From: Stenotrophomonas maltophilia R551-3
GTDB lineage: Bacteria; Pseudomonadota; Gammaproteobacteria; Xanthomonadales; Xanthomonadaceae
Length of the DNA stretch: 64,000 bases
Direction of reading: 5' to 3'
Assembly (NCBI RefSeq): GCF_000020665.1
Contig: NC_011071.1
Span: 4,082,501 to 4,146,500, forward strand
Shown here: one piece after another, positions 17,404-25,715 of the stretch
Layout: each line of letters begins with the position of its first letter
Numbering within the stretch: the stretch's first letter is position 1
The notes under the pieces: model-generated
The model's database searches: none
The model's input: only the letters and a program-made list of their open reading frames with translations
What the model was told of the DNA's origin: nothing
Position numbers and translations under genes: made by a program

Positions 17404-18947
17404 CGCTGCAGCGCTTCCTGCACCGCCGCAGCCACGTCGGTGTTGTCGATGTAACTGCCGTCATTCCAGCGCACATGCTGGCGGTAGCCCGCATCGACAC
17501 CACGCACGCGCTTGCCCAGCAGTTCCGCACCTGCGCCCTTGGCCCACAGCGGCACCAGTGCATTGGAGTGGTTGCCGGTGGGCCGGAAGCTCATTCCTGG
17601 CATGTGCCCGCGGCCGTTGTTGCGCACCGGTTCGAAGGCCACGCTCTGTGCATCCGGGCCCATCGGCATGCTGTTGTCGTGGTCGGTGGTGACGATCAGC
17701 AGGGTGTGTTCCCAGCCACCGTTGCGTTCGATCCACTCGATCACTGCCGTCACCGCGTCGTTGAACTCTACGGTTTCTTCGATCAGCCGGCCGTACTGCG
17801 GCTGGTCGCTGCACTGCCCGTAATGCCATTCGGTGCCACAGGCGCTGGTGTGCGCGGCCCAGTCGGTAGCGCCACCTTCAACCATCAGGAACAGGCCCTT
17901 GGATGAACGCTGCTGCAGGAACCGCAACGCACCGCGGGTCATGCTCGCAAGATCCGGCACGCTGTCGATCTTCCTCACACCGGAAGGCGTGGTCGCATCC
18001 TTGCCCACCACCTGCAGCTGCCGCGCCTGCTGCAGCGTGTTGGCCACGCGCGGCACGCCGATCAGCGGCCGGTCAGCCGGCAGCCGTCCCTGCGCCAGTG
18101 CAGCGAATTCCTCCTTGCTGCGGATCAGGCGCCACGGTCCCGCCGGATTGCCGCCAATGGAGGTGCCGGCTTGCAGCTGCTGCCAATCCTGCTGCGACAC
18201 CCATTCCCACGGGTTCGCGCAGCCCTCGGCCTTCGCCGCACCCGCATCCCCGCCGCAGGCACGGCCATCAACGCTGTAGCCGGGACCACCGGTGCCCATC
18301 ACCAGGTCCATGTGGCCCTGCGCCAGCATCTGATGGGCGATGGCGTGGTAGTTGTTGCGCGACTCGTTCTGCGCAGCGAACGCGGCCGGCGTGGCATGTG
18401 CGAACGGCACCGAGGTGACCACGCCGGTGGCCATGCCCAGGCGCTTGGCACGCAGCGTGTTGAACTCGACCGCGTTGCCGTCATTGTTGTAGTTGATGGC
18501 GTTGTTGTAGGTCTTGATGCCCGAGGACAACGCCGTGCCCGCCGCTGCACTGTCGGTGGCGACCGCGGCCAGGTACTGGTAGCCGGCGAACGGCAGGTCC
18601 TGCGCCGGCACCGGGGAGTCATCCCACGCTTTGGCCGCGTCGTAGCCCAGGGTCTGTGCGTTGTCGCGGGTCGGCTGGCTGCTGGCGTTCAACGGGAAGG
18701 TCGCCACCGCCAGGCGCTGCGGAAAGTCCGCATACGGTGCGCCTTCGCGGCTGCCGTACTGCCAGTAGGCCGCCGCATCCCAGGTACCCCAGCCAGCACC
18801 GTCATTGATCATCACGATCACGTTGTGCGGGCGGGCTTCGGCAGGGGGAACAGCATCGGCGCGCAGATTCGGCTGGCAGCCGCTCAGGGTGGCCAGTACG
18901 GCCAGGATCGACGGGCACAGCCAACGTCGCGCAACGGGTCGGGTCAT
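17400..18947 (-). CDS. Alkaline phosphatase, putative lipoprotein
   Basis: A 515-residue exported alkaline phosphatase superfamily enzyme that hydrolyses phosphomonoesters. The leader ends in a lipobox (LATLSGC, Cys24), so it is probably membrane-anchored. Metal and catalytic residues are visible: Asp49 in VIVMINDGAG, the nucleophile Ser133 in ATDSAAAGTALSSG, GGATDWAAHTS, and TTDHDNSMPMG for the second metal site. Length is near the E. coli PhoA class although the sequence is of the longer bacterial AP type. It stands alone. A palindrome with arms ATAGC/GCTAT precedes it. Confidence 0.9.
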   Translation of the reverse strand: MTRPVARRWLCPSILAVLATLSGCQPNLRADAVPPAEARPHNVIVMINDGAGWGTWDAAAYWQYGSREGAPYADFPQRLAVATFPLNASSQPTRDNAQTLGYDAAKAWDDSPVPAQDLPFAGYQYLAAVATDSAAAGTALSSGIKTYNNAINYNNDGNAVEFNTLRAKRLGMATGVVTSVPFAHATPAAFAAQNESRNNYHAIAHQMLAQGHMDLVMGTGGPGYSVDGRACGGDAGAAKAEGCANPWEWVSQQDWQQLQAGTSIGGNPAGPWRLIRSKEEFAALAQGRLPADRPLIGVPRVANTLQQARQLQVVGKDATTPSGVRKIDSVPDLASMTRGALRFLQQRSSKGLFLMVEGGATDWAAHTSACGTEWHYGQCSDQPQYGRLIEETVEFNDAVTAVIEWIERNGGWEHTLLIVTTDHDNSMPMGPDAQSVAFEPVRNNGRGHMPGMSFRPTGNHSNALVPLWAKGAGAELLGKRVRGVDAGYRQHVRWNDGSYIDNTDVAAAVQEALQR

Positions 18948-18988
18948 GGTCTCCTGCAGACGGATCAGCGACGGATCGCGCCGCTTTT

Positions 18989-19014
18989 GTAACGTTATAG
19001 CATTGCTATGTTGC
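18989..19014 (-). promoter_or_regulatory. Palindrome upstream of alkaline phosphatase
   Basis: ATAGC-ATT-GCTAT (18997-19009) lies in an AT-rich patch 50 bp before the ATG. It looks like a dimeric repressor site; it matches neither a PhoB nor a Zur box well, so the regulator is unknown. Confidence 0.35.
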
Positions 19015-19083
19015 AGGAGTATGCGGGTGCCACCGCGGCAGCGCCCAAGGGGCCGGACCCGCCGTCGGATCCGGCCGACGGCC

Positions 19084-19833
19084 TCAGGATGCCGTGTCCT
19101 GCGGCAACGTCAGCGAGCTGCCATCAACGAACACCACGGCTTCCGGCGTCCATACCACCGTGTACTTGCTCTCGTCCAGGCTGGCCAGCTTGCGGTCATT
19201 GCTCTTGGTCTGCGCGAAGCGCACCGAACGGCTGCCCTGCCAGATCACGCTCTGGCCGGCCGGAATGGTCACGTCATTGGTGATGGCGAATCCGGAAATT
19301 TCCTCGCCGAACAAGTCGCGTACCGACACATAGCCCTTCACGCCGGCGATGTCCTTGCCGGTGTTGTTCTGATACCCGAAATCCACGACCAGCAGTTCGT
19401 CAGTGGTGATGCCGTGCGAACGCTGCACTTCGATGTCCTTGGACACCACGGTGACGGTGACCGCCTCGCGCAGCGGCTTCATCGCGGCTTCGCGACGCGC
19501 TTCAAGTTCCGCCTTCAACGCGGCCTGGCGCGCTTCCTCGGCCTTGCGCTCTTCGATGAAGCGGCGCTGCTCTTCCACGGCCTTGCCCAGCGTCATGCCC
19601 GCTGGAATACCCTGGCCTTCCTTGCCGCCGAACACACCGGCCATCTTCGAGGTCAGGGTCACACGCACGATGTAGGCGGCGGCCAACTGCTGTTCTTCAG
19701 GGGTGAGCTTCTCCAGCTCGGGCTTGATCGTGGCCAACTGGTCCACGTCCTGCGGAATCACCGTGTTCTTCGGGTTGGCGCATGCCACCAGCATCAGGCA
19801 GGCCAGGCCGGTGACGATCAGACGCTTCTTCAT
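19084..19833 (-). CDS. Lipoprotein of unknown function
   Basis: A 249-residue protein with a lipoprotein leader (KRLIVTGLACLMLVAC, Cys18). A charged, probably helical region rich in E, R and A follows (EEQRRFIEERKAEEARQAALKAELEARREA, about residues 88-118). The C-terminal half is probably beta-rich (VTVTVVSKDIEVQR, VVDFGYQNNTGKDI, SGFAITNDVTIPAGQ). The helical part could form a coiled coil. The ATG at 19833 follows AAGGGACATC on the coding strand. It is divergent from the carboxypeptidase-like gene. I do not recognise the family. Confidence 0.8.
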   Translation of the reverse strand: MKKRLIVTGLACLMLVACANPKNTVIPQDVDQLATIKPELEKLTPEEQQLAAAYIVRVTLTSKMAGVFGGKEGQGIPAGMTLGKAVEEQRRFIEERKAEEARQAALKAELEARREAAMKPLREAVTVTVVSKDIEVQRSHGITTDELLVVDFGYQNNTGKDIAGVKGYVSVRDLFGEEISGFAITNDVTIPAGQSVIWQGSRSVRFAQTKSNDRKLASLDESKYTVVWTPEAVVFVDGSSLTLPQDTAS

Positions 19834-20008
19834 GGATGTCCCTTCGCTACTGAAAAATCGGGCTTTCCGGCCCGGCGGAGGCGCAACGTTACCGTACTTG
19901 CTGGCACATTCGTACGGGTCGACGCACAGGCAAGATTCATGCCGGAAGCCGATCCACACACCCGTGATCCGCTATCCTCGTGCGGCGTTCCCGTACAGCC
20001 CTCCCGAC

Positions 20009-20794
20009 ATGCCAGCACCGCCGACCGCGCTCTCCTCCATCACCATCGAAGCCAGTACCTTCGAGGTGATCCATCAGGACAACGCCGGGGTCGCACGGCA
20101 GCCGGCGTCGCTGACCAAGCTGATGACCGCCTACGCAGCGTATGCGTGCCTCGAAGAAGGGGGTCGCACGTGGGACGAGGCGGTCACCATTGCCGCTGAA
20201 GACGTGCACGTGGTGGCCGATGATGAAACGCGGATGGGCCTGGTGCCCGGCGAAAAGGTCAGCCTGGCACGCTTGCTGGAAGGGTTGATGATCGTCTCCG
20301 GCAATGATGCGGCGCTGGCCATCGCGCGCCATCTGGACGGATCACAATCTGCATTCCTGGACCGCATGAACCAGCACGCACGCCAGCTCGGCCTGCGCAG
20401 CACCTGGTTCGCCAGCGTCTCCGGCATCACCACGCCGCACCATGCGTCCAGCGCGCGCGACATGGCAGTGCTGGCGGCCTGCCTGCTGAACGATCATCCG
20501 CAGATTCTGGCGGTCACCGCACAGCGCGCGTTCGCGCACGGCAGCTTCAGCCGCAACAACCAGAACGCTCTGCTTGGCGATGACGGCGTGGATGGCTTGA
20601 AGACCGGCTACACCCAGGCCGCGGGCTTCTGCCTGGCCGCCACCGCCTGCCAGCCTGTGCCAGGGCGCGCGCATCCGGTACGGCTGATCACAGTGGTGCT
20701 TGGCTCGGACAGCCGTGACGCACGCGATGCCCTGGCGCGCGAACGGCTGGCCGCCGGATTCGCTGCGCTGGCCGGCAGCACCGCCGACGCCTGA
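20009..20794 (+). CDS. D-alanyl-D-alanine carboxypeptidase-like protein without signal peptide
   Basis: A 261-residue S11-type serine peptidase homologue. All three motifs of penicillin-binding enzymes are present: SxxK in PASLTKLMTAYA, SxN in VSGNDAA and KTG in LKTGYTQAAG. Such enzymes trim the terminal D-Ala of peptidoglycan stem peptides in the periplasm. Here the fold starts about 10 residues after the only plausible ATG and no signal peptide can be found in frame upstream. The C-terminal domain that usually follows the KTG half is also absent. Either export is unusual, or the enzyme acts in the cytoplasm. Confidence 0.82.
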   Translation: MPAPPTALSSITIEASTFEVIHQDNAGVARQPASLTKLMTAYAAYACLEEGGRTWDEAVTIAAEDVHVVADDETRMGLVPGEKVSLARLLEGLMIVSGNDAALAIARHLDGSQSAFLDRMNQHARQLGLRSTWFASVSGITTPHHASSARDMAVLAACLLNDHPQILAVTAQRAFAHGSFSRNNQNALLGDDGVDGLKTGYTQAAGFCLAATACQPVPGRAHPVRLITVVLGSDSRDARDALARERLAAGFAALAGSTADA

Positions 20795-20799
20795 GCGGC

Positions 20800-21393
20800 T
20801 CAGCGCCGTTTGACGGTGGCCACGATCAGGCGCTGCAACTCATGTTCGGCCTCCCTCTTGTCCAGGGCACCGGCGGCTACCCCTTCTGACAGGGTTTCGG
20901 CAGCACCGAGAATCGCCCAGCGTCCCGCCAGCGGCACCGAGCCATCGGCGGCGAACGGGCCCAGCCAGGCGTCGCAGTTGTCAATGAAGTCCTGCTGGTA
21001 ACGCCGCCGCACCTCGTGCAGTTCCGGTGCGCCGACCAGCGCTGCAAGGATGCCCTGCACTTCACTGCCCTGGCTGAGGATGCAGTCGATGTAGCCCGAG
21101 GCGATGGCCGCCGCACGATCGGTGAGTTGCGCCCTGGCGCGGCCGATGCGCTCGTTGTACACCACCGTCTGCCGGCCGTCGTAGTCGTCATAGAGCGCGG
21201 CCAGCAGACCATTGCGGGTCACGAAGTGATCGTAGGCCACCGGCTTGGTCACGCCTGCGGTCTCGGCCAGCCGCCCCAGCGTCAGCGCGTCGGTACCTTC
21301 GTCTCCGACCAGCGCCCAGGCCACGTCCAGCAACTGGCGGGCGCGTTGCTCACGGGTCAATCGGCGGCGCGTGGGAGCGGCGTTGGCGGGCAT
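20800..21393 (-). CDS. TetR-family transcriptional regulator
   Basis: A 197-residue regulator with an N-terminal helix-turn-helix (LTLGRLAETAGVTKPVAYDHFVTRNGLLAALYDDY, about residues 37-70) and a helical ligand-binding domain. It lies 15 bp downstream of the quinone-reductase-like gene on the same strand and is probably cotranscribed with it. The usual logic would be autorepression of both from the repeat at 22024; the ligand may be a quinone or another electrophile. Confidence 0.9.
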   Translation of the reverse strand: MPANAAPTRRRLTREQRARQLLDVAWALVGDEGTDALTLGRLAETAGVTKPVAYDHFVTRNGLLAALYDDYDGRQTVVYNERIGRARAQLTDRAAAIASGYIDCILSQGSEVQGILAALVGAPELHEVRRRYQQDFIDNCDAWLGPFAADGSVPLAGRWAILGAAETLSEGVAAGALDKREAEHELQRLIVATVKRR

Positions 21394-21408
21394 CGGCGGA
21401 ACAGGGCA

Positions 21409-22005
21409 TCAGTGCATCGGAGTGCCGATTTTACGACCGATCTCGCCTGCCGACTGCAGATGCCCCTCGGCTGCGCCGGAATCGGCGTCCAGCAGCAGTT
21501 CCGAAGACAGTACGCGCGCGCCGCAGTAGTCGAAGATGCCCATGTCGATCTGGGCCTTCATCGCCGCGCCGTAGCCGCGCCGCTCGATCATCTCCGCACC
21601 CGCGCCGCCGATGCCGACCAGGTGCACGCGCAAACGCTGCAGCTTCTTCTGTACCTTGCCGTCGGCACCGTCCTGGTAGGCCCAGCCCTGGGTGAACACG
21701 CGGTCGATCCAACCCTTCAGCAGGGCGGGGAACGACCACCAGTACAGCGGGTAGACCAGTACCAGTGTGTCGGTGGCGTCCAGCCGCGCCTGCTCGGCGG
21801 CGACGTCGGCCGGAACTGCGCCGGTGCCACGGAACAGCGCCTGGTCCTGTGGGTTGAAGCGTGGATCGAAACCTTCGGCCATCAGGTCGGCGTGGGTCAC
21901 GGTGTTGGCGGCATCCGCCGCGGTGATGGCTTCGCCGATGCGCTTGGCGATGGCATGGGTCAACGAGCCGGATTCAGGATGGGCGGTAACGATGAGGCTG
22001 TGCAT
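21409..22005 (-). CDS. NAD(P)H:quinone oxidoreductase-like flavoprotein (flavodoxin-2 family)
   Basis: A 198-residue flavodoxin-fold enzyme of the MdaB/KefF/NQO type. MHSLIVTAHPESGSLTHAIAKRIGEAI is the FMN/FAD phosphate loop, TLVLVYPLYWWSFPALLKGWIDRVFTQGWAYQ the flavin-ring region, and RLRVHLVGIGGAG follows. It reduces quinones or other electrophiles with NAD(P)H in the cytoplasm. The ATG at 22005 gives the typical N terminus. First gene of a two-gene unit with tetR. Confidence 0.88.
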   Translation of the reverse strand: MHSLIVTAHPESGSLTHAIAKRIGEAITAADAANTVTHADLMAEGFDPRFNPQDQALFRGTGAVPADVAAEQARLDATDTLVLVYPLYWWSFPALLKGWIDRVFTQGWAYQDGADGKVQKKLQRLRVHLVGIGGAGAEMIERRGYGAAMKAQIDMGIFDYCGARVLSSELLLDADSGAAEGHLQSAGEIGRKIGTPMH

Positions 22006-22023
22006 GGGGGATGTCCGGAATTC

Positions 22024-22046
22024 ACTAACTACCAATAGTAAGTAGT
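22024..22046 (-). promoter_or_regulatory. Candidate TetR operator
   Basis: An imperfect inverted repeat, ACTA-N2-TAC-N5-GTA-N2-TAGT, lies 18 bp upstream of the quinone-reductase start, where the promoter should be. It is probably the site of the cotranscribed TetR protein. Confidence 0.5.
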
Positions 22047-22131
22047 GGCGGCCGGGATACCAGCGCCATGCGTGGGACGCTGTTTCCGCATCCGCCGTAT
22101 AGTGCGGCGCTTCCCCCAGAGACAGCCGAGA

Positions 22132-22662
22132 ATGGATCGACGCCTGCTTCTCCCTTTGCTGGCCCTGCTGCTGTCGGTCGTGCTGCCATCGGCCTTCGCA
22201 GGCGAACTCAGCCCCAGTGATTCAAAGGCATTGCGTCAGGACGTGCAGGCGATGCTGGATGCGTTCGGCCGCGGCGATGCGGAGCTGATCATCGCGCGCA
22301 CCCACCCCAGCCTGAAGCAGCTGGCCGGCGGCGATGACGCCTATGCACGGATGACCCGCGATACCGTGAAGGAACTGCGCAAGTCGGTCACCGTCATCAG
22401 CGACGAAGCCGGCATGCCCGGCCGCACCTACGCCGCTGGCGACGAAGAGGTCAGCTTCGTGCCACGCCAGTCACTGTTGCGCGTGCGCGAGTCGCCGATA
22501 CGCAGCACCTCGTTCATGGTCGCTGTACGCCGCGTGGGAACTGCGGACTGGCGTTATCTCGATGGCACCGCGCTGCTGGACAACCCCGGGCTGCTGCGGC
22601 AACTGCTGCCGGCGCTGGAGCCGGAAGTGTCCATGCCCAAGGGCGGGATGGAGGCGCTGTAG
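22132..22662 (+). CDS. Exported protein of unknown function
   Basis: A 176-residue protein with a clear signal peptide (MDRRLLLPLLALLLSVVLPSAFA, about 23 residues). The mature domain begins GELSPSDSKALRQDVQAMLDAFGRGDAELIIARTHPSL, resembling the start of a SnoaL/NTF2-like or DUF4019-type periplasmic fold, though the assignment is weak. The TAG stop lies inside a GTAG tetranucleotide that begins a degenerate SMAG. It stands alone. Confidence 0.8.
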   Translation: MDRRLLLPLLALLLSVVLPSAFAGELSPSDSKALRQDVQAMLDAFGRGDAELIIARTHPSLKQLAGGDDAYARMTRDTVKELRKSVTVISDEAGMPGRTYAAGDEEVSFVPRQSLLRVRESPIRSTSFMVAVRRVGTADWRYLDGTALLDNPGLLRQLLPALEPEVSMPKGGMEAL

Positions 22663-22699
22663 TCACGGCCTCATCCGTCCACGCATGGCGTGAATCTAC
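22659..22699. repeat. Degenerate SMAG pair
   Basis: GTAG at 22659 contains the stop codon of the gene before it. The inverted hairpin 22678-22699 ends CTAC. The left stem has decayed. Confidence 0.6.
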
Positions 22700-22736
22700 T
22701 GCCAGTCAGTTCACCTGGGCCTGCACCGGGGTGCCG

Positions 22737-23567
22737 TCAGCGGCGGAACAACGCGTTCAACGCCGCGCCCGAGGCCGCCTGCTGCAGGCCATCGAAGCGG
22801 CCGTCCTGCACGATCGGCTGGGTGGCCTGCATCAAGCCACCCCACGCCGCACGCGCCAGCGCACCGCCGAGGCTGACCCGGCGCACGCCAAGTGCGGCGA
22901 TGTCCTGCAGGCTCAGCGGCGTCGGCCCACCGACCAGCAGGTTCACCGGCTTCGAGCCCGCAGCGGCGACCACCGCACTGATCTGTTCGCGTGTACTGAT
23001 GCCTGGTGCATACAGCACATCGGCACCCGCTTCGGCATAGGCGCGCAGCCGCTGCAGCGCGTCCTGCAGATCGGGCACGCCGACGAAGAAGTTCTCCGCC
23101 CGGCCGATCAGCAGCACCTCGCCGCCGGCACGGTCGATGGCCGCGCGCGCTGCACGCAGGCGCTGGACCGCCTCGTCGATCGGCCTCAACGGCGCATCGG
23201 CCACGCCACTGGCGTCCTCGATCGACAACGCGGCGACGCCGGTATCGATTGCCGCCGCCACGGCCTCCTCCACCGCGCGCGGTGTGGCGCCAAAGCCATC
23301 ACCGAAATCGGCGTTCAACGGCAATGGCGTCGCCGCCACCATCAGCCGCAGATGTTCCAGCGTGGCCTGCAGCGAAACCGCGCCGTCCGACCGCCCCTCG
23401 CTCCAGGCACAGCCGGCGCTGGTCGTGGCCAGCGCCTGGAAGCCCTGCCGCTGCAGGTAGCGGGCGCTGCCCACATCCCACGGATTGGGCAGCACGAAAC
23501 AACCCTGTGCATGCAGTTGGCGGAAGGTCGCGCGCTTGCGCCGGGTGTCGGCATCGGGCGAGGTCAT
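22737..23567 (-). CDS. Isocitrate lyase/PEP mutase superfamily enzyme
   Basis: A 276-residue TIM-barrel protein of the PEP mutase/isocitrate lyase superfamily. FVLPNPWDVGSARYLQRQGFQALATTSAGCAWSEG and PLNADFGDGFG carry the metal-binding Asp pair; ALSIEDASG and LIGRAENFF follow. The KKCGH-type catalytic loop of true isocitrate lyase is absent, so it belongs to the oxaloacetate-hydrolase/phosphonomutase-like branch. It might cleave or rearrange a C-C or C-P bond of a small oxo-acid. The ATG at 23567 is well placed. No neighbour hints at the substrate. Confidence 0.85.
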   Translation of the reverse strand: MTSPDADTRRKRATFRQLHAQGCFVLPNPWDVGSARYLQRQGFQALATTSAGCAWSEGRSDGAVSLQATLEHLRLMVAATPLPLNADFGDGFGATPRAVEEAVAAAIDTGVAALSIEDASGVADAPLRPIDEAVQRLRAARAAIDRAGGEVLLIGRAENFFVGVPDLQDALQRLRAYAEAGADVLYAPGISTREQISAVVAAAGSKPVNLLVGGPTPLSLQDIAALGVRRVSLGGALARAAWGGLMQATQPIVQDGRFDGLQQAASGAALNALFRR

Positions 23568-23723
23568 GACGGGCTCCAGGGCGGCAGACCTGCACCCTAG
23601 CCCGCCGATCGGCCGCGCTCAATGACATCGCGGGTGAACGGGCATGAGGTGATGCTGCCTGCTTATTGGACGCTGCCGAGGCAGGTGCCTGAGCGTGCTT
23701 GCCTGCCCCCGCCGCACGCTGCC

Positions 23724-24476
23724 ATGGAGCCCTTCATGCACCCGGACCCACAGACTTCCGCTACCGACGCCTTGTTCGATGCCGACGACGACGCCCAGTG
23801 GGCCGACCTGCTCTCGCCCACGCGCCGGCGGCTGATCGCCTCGGCCGGGCTGGCCGCCGGTGGCCTGGCCAGCGCTACCGCTGCCGCCGCGCCGCCGCGC
23901 GCCGAGGCCGCTGTGAACACGACCGAGCCGGGCCGCCCCGGTTTCCGCGCCCTTGTTCCGCCCGCGCCCCAGGGCCGCAGCCCCTGGGGCGAGGCCACGG
24001 CCAGCGAGCCGACGCCGCGTCCGGCCAGCGTGCGCCCCGGCGAGGCCACCCTGCCGGCCACCCCGCGTGCCTACACCGACATCAAGAGCTATCACGCGCA
24101 TATCTACTTCGATGAAGACAGTTTCGAGAAAGCCGCACTGCTGCGACGCTGGGCCGCCGAACGCTTCCCGGTGGAGCTGGGCAACTGGAACCTGGAGCCG
24201 CGCGGCCCGCACGTCACGCCCTCGTTCTACTTCGGCTTCACCAACGACCTGCTGCCGGTACTGGTGCCGTGGCTGCAGCTCAACAGCCTGGGCCTGACGA
24301 TCCTGATCCATCCCAATACTGGCGATGGCCGCGCTGACCACCTCCATTACGCGTTGTGGGTGAACCGCGCACAGCCGGTGAACGCCTACAACTGGCCGGC
24401 GCCGAAGCCGGGCGAGCAGGAGCCGCTGGAAGAAGTGTTTCCGAACGTGGTGCCGACGGTGCCGCTGGAGACGTGA
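23724..24476 (+). CDS. DOPA 4,5-dioxygenase family protein with Tat-like leader
   Basis: About 250 residues. The C-terminal 115 residues match the DOPA 4,5-dioxygenase family: SYHAHIYFDEDSFEKA, PRGPHVTPSFYFGF and LTILIHPNTGDGRADHLHYALWVN supply the His residues expected to bind iron. The N-terminal half is unusual. It has an acidic stretch, then RRRLIASAGLAAGGLASATAAAA (from about residue 34), a twin-arginine-type signal. A Pro/Ala-rich linker of some 60 residues follows. Export of a folded metalloenzyme would explain a Tat signal. A second ATG at 23736 is an alternative start. Substrate unknown. Confidence 0.78.
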   Translation: MEPFMHPDPQTSATDALFDADDDAQWADLLSPTRRRLIASAGLAAGGLASATAAAAPPRAEAAVNTTEPGRPGFRALVPPAPQGRSPWGEATASEPTPRPASVRPGEATLPATPRAYTDIKSYHAHIYFDEDSFEKAALLRRWAAERFPVELGNWNLEPRGPHVTPSFYFGFTNDLLPVLVPWLQLNSLGLTILIHPNTGDGRADHLHYALWVNRAQPVNAYNWPAPKPGEQEPLEEVFPNVVPTVPLET

Positions 24477-24532
24477 GGGGTGCCAGATGGCTCAGTGATG
24501 GGCGCGTAGCTTGATGCACACGGAACTCCCAC

Positions 24533-24555
24533 ATCCACGCATGGCGTGGATCTAC
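24533..24555 (-). repeat. Single SMAG hairpin
   Basis: An ATCCACGC-ATG-GCGTGGATCTAC hairpin with its GTAG end on the minus strand. Confidence 0.85.
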
Positions 24556-24694
24556 GGCATCACGGCCCATCGCAGCGTCAGCCATCGCCCACCCTGACGC
24601 CATCGTCGGTCTACGTGCACGCATCCCCCGCCTGCACGGCGTTCAGCGCGCCTTGATCCAGCGCCCGCCATACGGCCACAAGCCCTTCGGCAGA

Positions 24695-24714
24695 TTTCAA
24701 ACGTTAGATTGAAA
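24695..24714 (+). promoter_or_regulatory. Operator-like palindrome upstream of aroQ-accB-accC
   Basis: TTTCAA-N8-TTGAAA, 77 bp before the aroQ ATG, in a locally AT-rich patch. The core TCAAACGTTAGATTGA resembles the operators of TetR-type fatty-acid regulators. The genes downstream make malonyl-CoA, so lipid-responsive control is plausible but unproven. Confidence 0.45.
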
Positions 24715-24790
24715 CGCGCCAAACTTCGCCGAACTGGACAGCATCCGCCGGTTCCGCCAGACTGCCGCCCTTTCCCGTCTTCCGGATCCC

Positions 24791-25240
24791 ATGGCGAAGC
24801 TGCTGGTCCTGCACGGCCCCAACCTCAACCTGCTCGGCACCCGCGAGCCGGAGGTCTACGGCCACACCACGCTGGCCGACATCGACCAGGCGCTGGCCGC
24901 CCAGGCGTCCACTGCCGGGCACGCGGTGGAGAGCCTGCAGTCCAACGCCGAGCACGTCCTGGTGGACCGCGTGCAGGCCGCGCGCAATGACGGAACCGCT
25001 TTCATCCTGATCAATCCGGCCGCCTTCACCCACACCTCGGTGGCCCTGCGCGATGCGCTGGCAGCGGTGGCGGTGCCGTTCATCGAGATCCACCTGTCCA
25101 ACCCGCATACCCGCGAACCGTTCCGCCAGCACAGCTACTTCAGTGACAAGGCCGTGGGCGTGGTCTGTGGCTTCGGTGCCGACAGCTATCGCTATGCGAT
25201 GGATGCAGCGCTGGCACGCGTGCGGGTGGCCGGCGCGTGA
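24791..25240 (+). CDS. aroQ: Type II 3-dehydroquinate dehydratase
   Basis: A 149-residue dodecameric enzyme of the shikimate pathway that removes water from 3-dehydroquinate. It begins [23 protein letters not shown], containing the N-terminal active-site residues (Asn12, Arg19, Tyr24 region). The middle carries [20 protein letters not shown] and the end [21 protein letters not shown]. Its TGA overlaps the ATG of the next gene by one base (TGATG). First gene of the aroQ-accB-accC cluster. Confidence 0.96.
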   Translation: MAKLLVLHGPNLNLLGTREPEVYGHTTLADIDQALAAQASTAGHAVESLQSNAEHVLVDRVQAARNDGTAFILINPAAFTHTSVALRDALAAVAVPFIEIHLSNPHTREPFRQHSYFSDKAVGVVCGFGADSYRYAMDAALARVRVAGA

Positions 25241-25662
25241 TGATGCTGCCGCGCGTGCTTGCCAGCGTCGTGCTGTGGGCCGGCATCTGCGGCGCGGCCA
25301 CGGCGTTCGACCGCAAGGACGAAGGCATCGACTGTGCGCACCCGACCACCACGATGGAGAGCGACCTGTGCGCCTCGGACGTAGCGGCGGCTGCAGACGC
25401 TGAACTCAATACCGTGTACGCCCAGGCGCGCCAGCAGCTGCGCACGCCGGACCACGGTGGCAGCTGCAGCTACTGCGGCGAGGCCGAACAGCAGCTGGTG
25501 CTGGCCCAGCGTGCCTGGATGCAGCTGCGCGACCACGACTGCAACGCCGTCTATGCACTCAATTCCGATGGCACGGCGCGCAACGGCGCACAGATGCGCT
25601 GCCTGACCACCCTCGCGCGCGACCGTACGCGGCAGCTGCGCGAGTTCTACGAACTGCTTTGA
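25240..25662 (+). CDS. LprI/DUF1311-family exported protein
   Basis: A 140-residue protein with a signal peptide (to about residue 22, ICGAATA). The Cys-containing DUF1311 pattern follows: [33 protein letters not shown], then [21 protein letters not shown] and [18 protein letters not shown]. Some family members inhibit lysozyme. Translation is coupled to aroQ (TGATG overlap). Its presence inside the aroQ-accB operon is not explained by pathway; it may simply share the promoter. Confidence 0.85.
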   Translation: MMLPRVLASVVLWAGICGAATAFDRKDEGIDCAHPTTTMESDLCASDVAAAADAELNTVYAQARQQLRTPDHGGSCSYCGEAEQQLVLAQRAWMQLRDHDCNAVYALNSDGTARNGAQMRCLTTLARDRTRQLREFYELL

Positions 25663-25715
25663 CCCGAGCGCGACGCGCTTCCCACCACACTGACATCAAG
25701 AGCAAAGAGGCCACC

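Larger units (their letters stand above)
24477..24790. other. Intergenic region before aroQ
   Basis: 314 bp with no credible gene. It contains one SMAG hairpin and an operator-like palindrome close to the aroQ-accBC promoter; the rest shows nothing notable. Confidence 0.6.

Noticed and set aside
18989..19014. Zur box before alkaline phosphatase
   Set aside because: The half-sites GTTATA and TATGTT are separated by seven bases, whereas Zur boxes have them adjacent.
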